13,018 bases of DNA, taken from contig DAOWGR010000114.1 in NCBI GenBank assembly GCA_030637365.1, forward strand, positions 1 to 13,018, given 5' to 3'. The DNA is from Elusimicrobiota bacterium (lineage in GTDB: Bacteria; Elusimicrobiota; Elusimicrobia; Elusimicrobiales; UBA9959). Within the stretch, counting starts at the first letter, position 1. Each line of letters opens with the position of its first letter. Below the pieces are notes generated by a model. It made no database searches, was not told where the DNA came from, and saw nothing but the letters and a program-made list of their open reading frames with translations. Both the position numbers and the translations under genes were made by a program. Below, piece after piece: positions 1 through 6,443 of the stretch.

Positions 1-100
1 AAAAAAGCAATTTCTTTTTAATTAAAATCAAACTGCAAATTTACAAATTAATCCCAAATTATCCTTAAAAATCAAGGAGTTTTTAGAAACATCAATATTT

Positions 101-931
101 TTAACCGTAAACGGCTTCTGACTCATCCCCCACATATATCTCGGAAACCCCATACTTTTCAGCATCGCCGCCTCTTCTTTCCAAAAATTCAATAGCGAGA
201 TTTTTATAAGCAAAAGCTCCTTTTGAACTCGGATCATAAATAAAAATCGGCTGTCCGAAACTTGGCGCCTCCGCCAGACGAATATTTCTCTGTATAACGG
301 TTTTATAAATCTTATCTCCATAATATTTATTTATTTCCCCAAGAACTTGATTGGCAAGATTTATTCTTTTATCATACATTGTGACTATGCCGCCATCAAC
401 TGTCAAACTGGGATTTAAAGCGCTTTTTATTTTATTAACGGTATCCATAAAATAGGCTAACCCCTCCATCGCGTAATATTCGCATTGAACCGGTGTTATA
501 ACGCTATCGGAAGCGGTAAGAGCGTTTACCGTTAGAAGCCCCAACGATGGAGGACAATCTATAATTATATATCTATACATGGGGCGAAGCTTGTCCAATG
601 TTTTTTTAAGAACGGACTCTCTTGAAAACTCGCTTACAAGCTCTATTTCAGCTCCGGCAAGCTCGCGGTTTGTGGGTAAGATATCAAGCCATTCAACAGA
701 TGTCTGCCTTATAGCGTTTTCCGGCTTGACTTTTCCGCATAAAGCGCTGTAAATATTGCGATCACCGTCGGACGCGTCAACGCCCAATCCCGACGAAGCA
801 TTGCTTTGAGGATCCAAGTCCACCAATAAAGTTTCATTGTCAAAAGCGGCGAGAGCCACGGCTAAATTAATGGCCGTGGTGGTTTTTCCCACTCCGCCTT
901 TTTGATTCGCGATAGCGACTATTTCAGCCAT
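101..931 (-). CDS. parA: ParA/Soj-type chromosome partitioning ATPase
   Basis: This is a 276-residue ParA/Soj (MinD superfamily) ATPase. Such proteins bind DNA non-specifically as ATP dimers and work with ParB and parS to separate new origins. The deviant Walker A KGGVGKTT is at residues 11-18, the DLDPQSNAS segment at 38-46, and Walker B IIIDCPPSLG at about 122-131. The length is normal for a chromosomal Soj, which lacks the N-terminal HTH of plasmid ParA proteins. I chose the ATG at 931, with GGAAGG about 10 bases upstream, over an in-frame TTG 12 codons earlier that begins inside a dyad. A parS-like palindrome lies about 55 bases upstream of the start, which supports a ParABS role. The parB gene, normally just downstream, would lie beyond the left edge. 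The upstream neighbour is an outer-membrane protein rather than the common rsmG/mnmG pair. Confidence 0.95.
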   Translation of the reverse strand: MAEIVAIANQKGGVGKTTTAINLAVALAAFDNETLLVDLDPQSNASSGLGVDASDGDRNIYSALCGKVKPENAIRQTSVEWLDILPTNRELAGAEIELVSEFSRESVLKKTLDKLRPMYRYIIIDCPPSLGLLTVNALTASDSVITPVQCEYYAMEGLAYFMDTVNKIKSALNPSLTVDGGIVTMYDKRINLANQVLGEINKYYGDKIYKTVIQRNIRLAEAPSFGQPIFIYDPSSKGAFAYKNLAIEFLERRGGDAEKYGVSEIYVGDESEAVYG

Positions 932-953
932 ATGCTTCAGTCCTTCCTTATAA

Positions 954-968
954 ATTGATAATATCAAT
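954..968. promoter_or_regulatory. 15-base dyad upstream of parA, candidate operator or promoter element
   Basis: ATTGATAATATCAAT is a perfect dyad with 7-base arms around one central base, 23-37 bases upstream of the parA ATG. On the minus strand it contains TATTAT, a possible -10 hexamer, but no good -35 sits at the right distance. It may be an operator or part of the parA promoter. The assignment rests only on symmetry and position. Confidence 0.35.
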
Positions 969-984
969 ATATTCTGCGGTACAT

Positions 985-1002
985 AGTTTTCACGTGAAAA
1001 CT
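985..1002. promoter_or_regulatory. parS: parS-like ParB/Spo0J binding palindrome, copy 1
   Basis: AGTTTTCACGTGAAAACT is a perfect 18-base palindrome. Its core TTTCACGTGAAA matches the core of the bacterial parS consensus (TGTTTCACGTGAAACA in B. subtilis), differing only in the two outermost bases of each arm. It lies between parA and the DUF5916 gene. An identical 18-mer occurs at 3683-3700. The match to the known core, the exact duplication and the adjacent parA make ParB binding the best explanation. Confidence 0.8.
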
Positions 1003-1034
1003 CTTAATCCCGCCATTCAATTACCACAGGTTAG

Positions 1035-3146
1035 TTAAATTCTAAATAAATATGAGAATTTTGTAAAGAGAATTGTTCGCGTTTTTTTTAAAACCTCTTG
1101 TTTTGATTCAAACGATATATCATATCCCAAATAAAACGCGGTGCCGGGAGTCAACAAATAAGTCATAAGAGCGCTGGCAAAACCATCGTGGCTAAAGGTA
1201 TTATATTGGTAAATAACCTTGCCGGACATTTCTTTATCCAATTGAAAAGTCAATTTTGTCCTATGTATGTTTTCGTCAAAAATCCTCGCGCCAGATTTTG
1301 CCGTAAGCCTGCTTTTCAAATAACTCTGCTGAATACTAAGCCTTGAATTGGGCTTCCATACGAGGGAAAATTTGCCTTGCAGGCTATCGCCCAAATAAGG
1401 TGTCGCCGCGGAATAATTAATATCTTCGCCACAGTTCACTGACAATGAACTTGCAAGAAAGTTATTTGGTTCGGATGAAATATCAAAACTGATTGAGTGT
1501 TTTCTGAAATTAACGCCTTGATAAAGCTCCAAAGCGCCGGGGGTGTAAGTTATGCTTATCTTCGTCTGAAGAGGAAAATTAAAACGCAGGCCGAAATATG
1601 ATATATCGTCTGTCAGCTTTTCATTGTGATTATAGATTCTATGATATTCGGCGAATGGCCCCCATGAAAGGAGTTTTCCTTTTTCCTTCCAAAATGTGTA
1701 ATTAAAATTTGAAATTGACTGCCTGATATCAACCCGACTGAGAAAACCGCCGTCCGCTTGAAAATTAGGATGCAAATCCGTATAAGAAGTTGAAACCCAG
1801 AGATTTCTGGAATTTCGAGATAAAGAAACATAATAGGCCGGAGCGCTCTCGTAACCGGTATTCGTTTTGTTTGAAAAACTTTCCGCCATTTGAAACTGTA
1901 CTGTGTAAAGTTTTTTAAACTGAAAATTGCCGTCCACAGCGCCAATCCTGTTATATTTGCCGGCTCCCAATATTTTCTCGCTATAAAGCAAACCGACAAC
2001 AGATTCTTGTCCGATATTCCTATTAATTCTTGCTATATTGAAAATCGATTCGTTTCCGCTCTTATCATTGGCCAAAAGAAGCCCCGCGGAATATTTCCCT
2101 TGTTTGCCTGTCAATTTTGCGCCGTATTCGGGATTAACAATTGTTCGCGTATGAACCAGTCTTAAAGGCATTGAAAATATACCGGCCCCCTCCATAAAAA
2201 ACGGCCTTTTTTCAGGATAATAAACAAGATACCTCTGGTTTGTCGTCTGAGGCATATCCGATTCAATTTGGCTGAAATCCGGATTATAAGTTGAATTTAA
2301 TGTCCAATTTGGAGTTATGCCATACTTAAAATTCAGCCCGGCGCGCGCGTTCCATGATTTGATGTGAGAAGCATTTAACAGTTTTTCAGCCGGAATAGCC
2401 CTGGAAGCGGTTACTTCGGACACAATATCAATTTTCCCTTGAGACTGAATATTTAAAATGCCTTTTAAATCGGCCATTTGTGAAAACAGGCTTCCTTTAT
2501 TTGCCGCGAATTCCGGCCAAAGACCTTTTTCATTTTTTCTTCTAATTTGTCTCATAAAGGAGATTCTCCATTTTTGCTCGGTACTTTTTTGAAAATTCAG
2601 GCTTTTGAACGGTATTTTAAATTCCACGGAATAGCCGTCTTTTTGAAGTTTTCCCTCAGAATACCAGATAAAATCAGCAGCCAGATCTTCGCCTTTGCCG
2701 GCGACATTAAACATGTCCATTTGAATGCCGAGAGGATTGGAAAAAAACTCATACGCCTGTCTTTGGTCGCCAAAAGTATCCAAAAGAATTCCCACCCAAT
2801 CGCTGTCAAAAGCGCTGTCTCTCGGGGTAAGATAGGCTCTGATTCGCGATGGACTGGAATCTTTCGCATAGAAAGCAATGTATAAATTATCGGAATCATA
2901 CCCCGCATACATCAAGGTTTCTTCCGTCATATTATGACCTTCTTTCGGCTCTAACTGCTTGAAATCTTTTATTTTAGCGGCCGTTTGCCACACGGCATCG
3001 TCAAGTATTCCATCTATTTTAGGCGGATTCTCAAAATAGGTGATTTTTAAAGCCGTTTGCTGATTTTCACCGGCTTTAATGTTTAAATGAAAGACCGATA
3101 AAAAAATTAAAATCAAAAATATGGTTTTCGCCTGTATTGTTTTCAT
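1035..3146 (-). CDS. CBM9-like / DUF5916 outer-membrane beta-barrel protein
   Basis: This 703-residue secreted protein has a hydrophobic signal peptide at about residues 1-25. An N-terminal CBM9/DOMON-like sandwich covers about residues 32-215 (PPKIDGILDDAVW, then DNLYIAFYAKD). The rest, about 240-703, is a beta-rich DUF5916 domain with the family signatures NPDFSQIESD near 288 and PEKRPFFMEG near 311. Alternating aromatic strands through to the C-terminus suggest an outer-membrane barrel. The molecular function of DUF5916 proteins is not established; a role in carbohydrate or polymer handling is only a guess from the CBM9-like part. The ATG at 3146 has AAGGA 8 bases upstream. No terminator is visible between its end and parA, so read-through into parA is possible. 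The length is close to that of family members and the frame is intact. Confidence 0.85.
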   Translation of the reverse strand: MKTIQAKTIFLILIFLSVFHLNIKAGENQQTALKITYFENPPKIDGILDDAVWQTAAKIKDFKQLEPKEGHNMTEETLMYAGYDSDNLYIAFYAKDSSPSRIRAYLTPRDSAFDSDWVGILLDTFGDQRQAYEFFSNPLGIQMDMFNVAGKGEDLAADFIWYSEGKLQKDGYSVEFKIPFKSLNFQKSTEQKWRISFMRQIRRKNEKGLWPEFAANKGSLFSQMADLKGILNIQSQGKIDIVSEVTASRAIPAEKLLNASHIKSWNARAGLNFKYGITPNWTLNSTYNPDFSQIESDMPQTTNQRYLVYYPEKRPFFMEGAGIFSMPLRLVHTRTIVNPEYGAKLTGKQGKYSAGLLLANDKSGNESIFNIARINRNIGQESVVGLLYSEKILGAGKYNRIGAVDGNFQFKKLYTVQFQMAESFSNKTNTGYESAPAYYVSLSRNSRNLWVSTSYTDLHPNFQADGGFLSRVDIRQSISNFNYTFWKEKGKLLSWGPFAEYHRIYNHNEKLTDDISYFGLRFNFPLQTKISITYTPGALELYQGVNFRKHSISFDISSEPNNFLASSLSVNCGEDINYSAATPYLGDSLQGKFSLVWKPNSRLSIQQSYLKSRLTAKSGARIFDENIHRTKLTFQLDKEMSGKVIYQYNTFSHDGFASALMTYLLTPGTAFYLGYDISFESKQEVLKKTRTILFTKFSYLFRI

Positions 3147-3164
3147 ATAGAATATCCTTAAAAC

Positions 3165-3174
3165 AGTTTAAACT
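3165..3174. promoter_or_regulatory. 10-base palindrome upstream of the DUF5916 gene
   Basis: AGTTTAAACT is a perfect palindrome about 18 bases upstream of the DUF5916 start codon, between its AAGGA ribosome site and the hairpin at 3176-3195. It could be an operator, but ten AT-rich bases can be symmetrical by chance. Confidence 0.2.
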
Positions 3175-3175
3175 C

Positions 3176-3195
3176 GGCCGTCATAGAAAACGGCC
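3176..3195 (-). terminator. Weak hairpin after the LiaF-like gene
   Basis: GGCCGT and ACGGCC form a 6-base GC-rich stem with an 8-base loop, 8 bases past the LiaF-like stop codon. On the minus strand only a short GAGTTT follows, so it is at best a partial intrinsic terminator. It could also protect the 3' end of the operon transcript. Confidence 0.35.
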
Positions 3196-3203
3196 ATATC
3201 AGG

Positions 3204-3536
3204 TTAATTCTTTTTCAGAGTCTGCTTCCCTCTGCCTGCTTTTCGGTCATGTAATTCCGAAATGGCATCCTCAGCGCTTTTATTTCCCCTCTCCACATCC
3301 CTCAAGATGTCGCCAACAATCTTCTTTTTTTCCTCTAATGGTATTTTTTCAGAATGATATTTAAGAGAAATTGATCTCCATACCCCAAGCATGCCAAAGG
3401 CTATCAGTATGGCGGGCCAGTCTCTTGAAAAATTGAATGAAACCGACAGCAGTCCGTAATTATGCGTCCAAATAATCGCGCCTATGGCAATTAATATCAA
3501 TCCCCACTTAAACTTTTGTGATTTTAATTTAAGCAT
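3204..3536 (-). CDS. Small LiaI/LiaF-like two-helix membrane protein with SHOCT-like tail
   Basis: This 110-residue inner-membrane protein has two predicted transmembrane helices, at about residues 11-30 (WGLILIAIGAIIW) and 39-57 (DWPAILIAFGMLGVW). The pattern resembles the LiaI/LiaF-like DUF5668 hairpin known from envelope-stress proteins. A cytosolic tail at about 67-95 (IVGDILRDVERGNKSAEDAISEL) resembles the SHOCT-like helices found in the two preceding genes of the operon. The ATG at 3536 has AAGGAG about 10 bases upstream. It lies 163 bases beyond the YvlB-like gene, across a parS-like site and a tandem repeat. A membrane-stress role is inferred from similarity and neighbours only. Confidence 0.75.
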   Translation of the reverse strand: MLKLKSQKFKWGLILIAIGAIIWTHNYGLLSVSFNFSRDWPAILIAFGMLGVWRSISLKYHSEKIPLEEKKKIVGDILRDVERGNKSAEDAISELHDRKAGRGKQTLKKN

Positions 3537-3636
3537 AACGCCCTTTCTCCTTTCATGGTATTTTTCGTCCTTTTTATAAAATCAGCTGTTTCTATAAATA
3601 TTGCGCCGCGCCGCATCATAATAATAAAGAAACTTT

Positions 3637-3670
3637 GGCTATTCATGGCGCCCCGGCTATTTGGCGCCCC
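3637..3670. repeat. Two-unit GC-rich tandem repeat beside parS
   Basis: Two abutting units, GGCTATTCATGGCGCCCC (18 bases, 3637-3654) and GGCTATTTGGCGCCCC (16 bases, 3655-3670), differ only by a two-base CA indel. Each contains the palindrome GGCGCC. They end 12 bases before the second parS-like site. The high GC stands out in an AT-rich gap. A protein-binding role is possible; nothing in the sequence names the factor. Confidence 0.6.
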
Positions 3671-3682
3671 TTGTCTCCAAAT

Positions 3683-3700
3683 AGTTTTCACGTGAAAACT
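3683..3700. promoter_or_regulatory. parS: parS-like ParB/Spo0J binding palindrome, copy 2
   Basis: This is an exact copy of the 18-base palindrome AGTTTTCACGTGAAAACT found at 985-1002. Its last base overlaps the stop codon of the YvlB-like gene. Identity over all 18 bases at two sites 2.7 kb apart, both near parA, supports a real ParB binding site. I saw no third copy. Confidence 0.8.
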
Positions 3701-4071
3701 TATTCAATGTATATTTCAACCTTGTCTCCGCCATCGTCAATATCAATTATTTTCCCCACATGAGCATGTTCCATCTCTTCCTTTATCTTATCCATATCAA
3801 GATCAACGCCCTTTTCTTTTAATTTATTCTGTATTTTAGATTCCACAAACGGAATAAGGAACTTTGACCAGCCTATGGGAATATTAAGATTAACCTTGGG
3901 ACGGGGAGAATCGCGCTCATAAACCCTTATCTTTAAAGTTTTCCCCGCTTTACCGGCGTTCTCATTCTTGCCTTCGGTTTCCTCTACAGCATCCAATAAT
4001 TTTGCCGCGTCTTGGGCGCTAACCTTCCCGTCCTCCAACATCTTAAGAATTCTTGCCTTTTCTTCTTTCAT
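3700..4071 (-). CDS. YvlB-like protein with N-terminal SHOCT-like domain
   Basis: This is a 123-residue soluble protein. Residues 3-29 form a helical hairpin (ARILKMLEDGKVSAQDAAKL) like the N-terminal SHOCT-like domain of YvlB/LiaX-type proteins. A charged linker follows, then a region at about 45-85 (LKIRVYERDS, VNLNIPIGW) typical of short proteins in this group. It lacks the long DUF4097 adhesin-like repeat of B. subtilis YvlB. Its ATG overlaps the TGA of the DUF2089 gene (ATGA) and also has GGAGG 7 bases upstream, so it is both translationally coupled and well initiated. The family often accompanies membrane-stress proteins such as the LiaF-like one downstream. Biochemical function is unknown. 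Confidence 0.78.
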   Translation of the reverse strand: MKEEKARILKMLEDGKVSAQDAAKLLDAVEETEGKNENAGKAGKTLKIRVYERDSPRPKVNLNIPIGWSKFLIPFVESKIQNKLKEKGVDLDMDKIKEEMEHAHVGKIIDIDDGGDKVEIYIE

Positions 4072-4502
4072 ATTAAATCCTCCAATTCTTTTATTTTTTT
4101 TATCGCATCGCCTGAACTCAGCTCTCCGGCTTCAAGCTTTTCTAAGATATCCAATCTCTTTTTTTTAATATCCACATTAAAAACTTTTAAACCGAGTTTT
4201 TTTAGAAGAAGCTCAAGCCTGGATTTTACCGTGGGATATGAAATCCCCAATCTCTTCTCCATCTCCTTAATGCTTCCCCTCGCGGCCAAGAAAATTTTAA
4301 GAAAATTTTCATCTTCAGAATTCAAATAAGCGGTCTGAGGCAATTCATATTGCCCTTTTATAGTTGTCTCACATTCCGAACAAGACATCTGAGTTACAAA
4401 CAGTTTTCCCTCACAAGAAGGACATTTATTAGGAATATTCTTAGTTAATCCTTTTGTTAATTTTATTAAGTTGCATCTTAAGATATTTAAAGCATAACAC
4501 AC
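4068..4502 (-). CDS. DUF2089 zinc-ribbon/HTH regulator
   Basis: This is a DUF2089-family protein. Numbered from the GTG at 4502, a zinc ribbon is formed by C27/C30 (KCPSCEG) and C41/C44 (CSEC). An HTH follows at about 77-103 (SIKEMEKRLGISYPTVKSRL), and a SHOCT-like helical hairpin at 114-140 (RLDILEKLEAGELSSGDAIK). It is probably the transcription factor of its own operon. The start is uncertain. The GTG at 4502 lies within the spacer of a near-consensus promoter (4491-4519) and has no ribosome site. Downstream of that promoter the frame contains no ATG, GTG or TTG before the zinc ribbon. The best remaining candidate is an ATT at 4434-4436 with AAAAGGA 12 bases upstream, giving about 122 residues and matching the usual family N-terminus. 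Coordinates here use the GTG. Confidence 0.85.
   Translation of the reverse strand: MCYALNILRCNLIKLTKGLTKNIPNKCPSCEGKLFVTQMSCSECETTIKGQYELPQTAYLNSEDENFLKIFLAARGSIKEMEKRLGISYPTVKSRLELLLKKLGLKVFNVDIKKKRLDILEKLEAGELSSGDAIKKIKELEDLI
4441..4476 (-). CDS. Possible 11-codon leader ORF before DUF2089
   Basis: An ATG at 4476, about 8 bases downstream of the inferred transcription start, opens an 11-codon frame (MQLNKINKRIN) that ends 4 bases before the ATT candidate start of the DUF2089 gene. It is one base out of phase with DUF2089. It could be a leader peptide, a programmed +1 frameshift start, or the trace of a one-base sequence error. It has no upstream ribosome site, so support is thin. Confidence 0.2.
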   Translation of the reverse strand: MQLNKINKRIN

Positions 4503-4519
4503 TTTTTTAAAGTTGTCAA
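4491..4519 (-). promoter_or_regulatory. Sigma-70 type promoter of the DUF2089 operon
   Basis: On the minus strand TTGACA (4514-4519) is followed after exactly 17 bases by TATGCT (4491-4496): a perfect -35 and a -10 matching 4 of 6 bases. It lies just past the terminator of the prohibitin gene, so the operon has its own promoter. The expected start of transcription is near 4484. Confidence 0.75.
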
Positions 4520-4532
4520 GTGTTTTTTAAAT

Positions 4533-4570
4533 AAAAAAAAGGAGAGCATGGAATTCCACACTCTCCTTTT
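4533..4570 (-). terminator. Intrinsic terminator of the prohibitin gene
   Basis: AAAAGGAGAG (4537-4546) pairs with CTCTCCTTTT (4561-4570) in a 10-base stem. The loop itself contains the palindrome TGGAATTCCA. On the minus strand a run of eight T follows the GC-rich part of the stem. It sits 57 bases past the prohibitin stop codon and just before the DUF2089 promoter, a clear transcription boundary. Confidence 0.85.
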
Positions 4571-4626
4571 ACTGATATTTATCAACAAGATGTTGGCTAT
4601 TATATATATCCCTAATTATACCAGGA

Positions 4627-5511
4627 TTACCTCCTGGAAGAGCCACCTAAAGGAATGAAGGGTACGCCATTACCGCCAATATAGGTAGGCATAACGCCGT
4701 TCCATTTTTCTATAGCCTTAAGCGTGGCCTCAACTTTTCTAAGCTCAATCAAATCCTTGGTAATAGACATTTTTTGCATTCTAAGCGCCTCTGCTTCTCC
4801 CTTGGCTTTCGCTATAACTTGCTCAGCGTCTTTTCTGGCTTTTACGACGAGCTTTTCGGACATTTTAGCCTGCTGCTCGGCTATTTGCTTATCTTCAACA
4901 GCTTTCAAAAACTGATCGGTAAAGTCTAAATTAACAAGAGATATGTCTGTTACTATTATCTCATTCTTAGTCAATCTTTCTTTAACCGCAACATTTAATT
5001 CGGCAACAAGAGAGTTTCTCTCGGCAATTATCTTCTCAGCCGAATAGTTAGAGGCGATAGACTTAAAAATTTCCTGCACAGCGGGATCCACAATTCTATC
5101 AACATAATTGGGGCCCAAGTTACGATAAATGCTGATTACCGTAGCTTTCTGTATCCTATGGTTTACAACTAATTCCGCTTCCATCGTCTGTAAATCCTTG
5201 GAAAAAGCCTCTGTTTTTATATCCGCTCTCTGAATTTGTATTGAAAATTTGGTAATAGCCTCAAGAACGGGAAGCTTAAAATGAACCCCTTCTTCATAAG
5301 AGTCAATAACCTTTCCCATTCTGGTCTTTATCGCGACTTCTCCCGGAGAGACCACAAAAAACGCCATCATACCGAAAAAAACCACCGCAAATATAACAAA
5401 TACCGCACTAAATCTTCCAAACGCTCCTTTATCCATACCGCCTCCGTTTCCATCAGAATTCCCCGACTCAAACATCTTAAGGAAATCTTCAAGAGAATGT
5501 TTTTCCGCCAT
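4627..5511 (-). CDS. Prohibitin/SPFH (PHB) domain membrane protein
   Basis: This 294-residue SPFH-family protein has a short N-terminal cytosolic segment, one transmembrane helix at about 32-54 and a PHB domain at about 50-210 (VSPGEVAIKTRMGKV, then GVHFKLPVLEAI, then VDRIVDPAVQEIFK). An alanine/glutamate/lysine-rich coiled coil covers about 205-265. A glycine- and proline-rich tail ends in GGSSRR. Family members form ring- or cage-like oligomers on membranes and often modulate proteases such as FtsH. It is closest in layout to prohibitin-type proteins rather than to a paired HflK/HflC, since no partner gene is adjacent. The ATG at 5511 has no clear Shine-Dalgarno. TATACT at 5523-5528 is a possible -10 but lacks a good -35. 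A strong terminator follows, so it is probably a single-gene unit. Confidence 0.88.
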   Translation of the reverse strand: MAEKHSLEDFLKMFESGNSDGNGGGMDKGAFGRFSAVFVIFAVVFFGMMAFFVVSPGEVAIKTRMGKVIDSYEEGVHFKLPVLEAITKFSIQIQRADIKTEAFSKDLQTMEAELVVNHRIQKATVISIYRNLGPNYVDRIVDPAVQEIFKSIASNYSAEKIIAERNSLVAELNVAVKERLTKNEIIVTDISLVNLDFTDQFLKAVEDKQIAEQQAKMSEKLVVKARKDAEQVIAKAKGEAEALRMQKMSITKDLIELRKVEATLKAIEKWNGVMPTYIGGNGVPFIPLGGSSRR

Positions 5512-5603
5512 AGTTTAATTTTAGTATATTAAAGGAAAAAAATCCAGCGCGCGCGGCATTATTCTCGCATCACCGTGAAACCATGCTTGCTTAATGAAAA
5601 AAA

Positions 5604-6443
5604 TCAAACCCGTTCCAAAATCTCATTAATTTTCTCTATAATTTTTTCTCTGTAAACATTGCCAAACGCGCCAAACGCCTCTATATGCCCATCCGGAATT
5701 TTCCAGAACTCTTTGGGAAACAAAGCGAAGCCGTAAAGCTTTTCTCCCTCGTTAAAAGGCACCGCTTTGTCTTTTGGAGAATGCAGAAAAACCATGGGAG
5801 AATTTATTTTTGATATCAGCCTTGCCGGCTTATATTCGTCGCTTACGGCAATATGCGCCAGCCAAAAAAACGGAAAAGTAAAAAAATTCTTTCTTAAAGC
5901 CTTTGAAGCCGCCCCCTTATACGATGAAAAAACCCCCTCCAATATAACCAAAGCGGGCTGAAAGCCTTTTAATTCGGATAAAGCCGCTATAGCCAAAGCC
6001 CCCCCCAAACTTTGGCCAAAAACAATAATCTTTGTTCTATCCAAACTTTTTTTGTTTATGATAAAATCTATTGCCGACTTGCAATCTCCTATAACTTCGC
6101 TTAAACCGGGTTTCCCCTTGGAAGCGCCATACCCCCTATAATCAAAGATAAAAACATTAATGCCGTATTCTACAAACCACGACGAATACAGAAAATGAGA
6201 TGTCATATTCTGCGCGTTTCCATGAAAATGAATCACAGTCGCTCTCGCCTCGCCTTTCGCGGGAAAAAACATTCCCGTTAATTCTGTTTCATCATAAGAC
6301 TTAAATTTAACAACTTCATAGCTTTGCTTGAAATTGACGGGATCAAAGTAAATCTTTCCGGACGGCTGAAAAAAAACACCGGTGCATGAAATATTAAAAA
6401 TGGAGAAAAAAACGATAAAAGCGATTAAAATTTTTCTATTCAT
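5604..6443 (-). CDS. Alpha/beta-hydrolase lipoprotein (BEM46/ABHD13-like)
   Basis: This 279-residue serine hydrolase is probably a lipoprotein. The signal peptide MNRKILIAFIVFFSIFNISC ends in a lipobox-like NISC with Cys20; position -3 is Asn, which is atypical. An oxyanion-hole HFHGNAQN lies at 72-79 and the nucleophile elbow GQSLGG at 143-148 (Ser145). Asp225 (SPKDKAVP) and His253 (DGHIEAF) complete the triad. The fold resembles BEM46/ABHD13 esterase-like proteins; the substrate is unknown. Its ATG overlaps the TGA of the DUF4105 gene (ATGA) and there is no Shine-Dalgarno, so it probably depends on translational coupling and is made in proportion to the upstream protein. No terminator is visible after it. 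Confidence 0.88.
   Translation of the reverse strand: MNRKILIAFIVFFSIFNISCTGVFFQPSGKIYFDPVNFKQSYEVVKFKSYDETELTGMFFPAKGEARATVIHFHGNAQNMTSHFLYSSWFVEYGINVFIFDYRGYGASKGKPGLSEVIGDCKSAIDFIINKKSLDRTKIIVFGQSLGGALAIAALSELKGFQPALVILEGVFSSYKGAASKALRKNFFTFPFFWLAHIAVSDEYKPARLISKINSPMVFLHSPKDKAVPFNEGEKLYGFALFPKEFWKIPDGHIEAFGAFGNVYREKIIEKINEILERV

Noticed and set aside
28..321. A 97-codon open frame on the minus strand overlapping the parA 3' end
   Set aside because: It overlaps parA in another frame, has no family resemblance and no ribosome site; the composition is that of a shadow frame.
2547..2908. Overlapping open frames on both strands within the DUF5916 gene
   Set aside because: They lie wholly inside a 703-codon gene with clear domains and show no protein-like features.
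5547..5556. GCGCGCGCGG run as a Z-DNA or regulatory element
   Set aside because: Too short, no partner motif, and similar CG runs occur in coding sequence near 2341.
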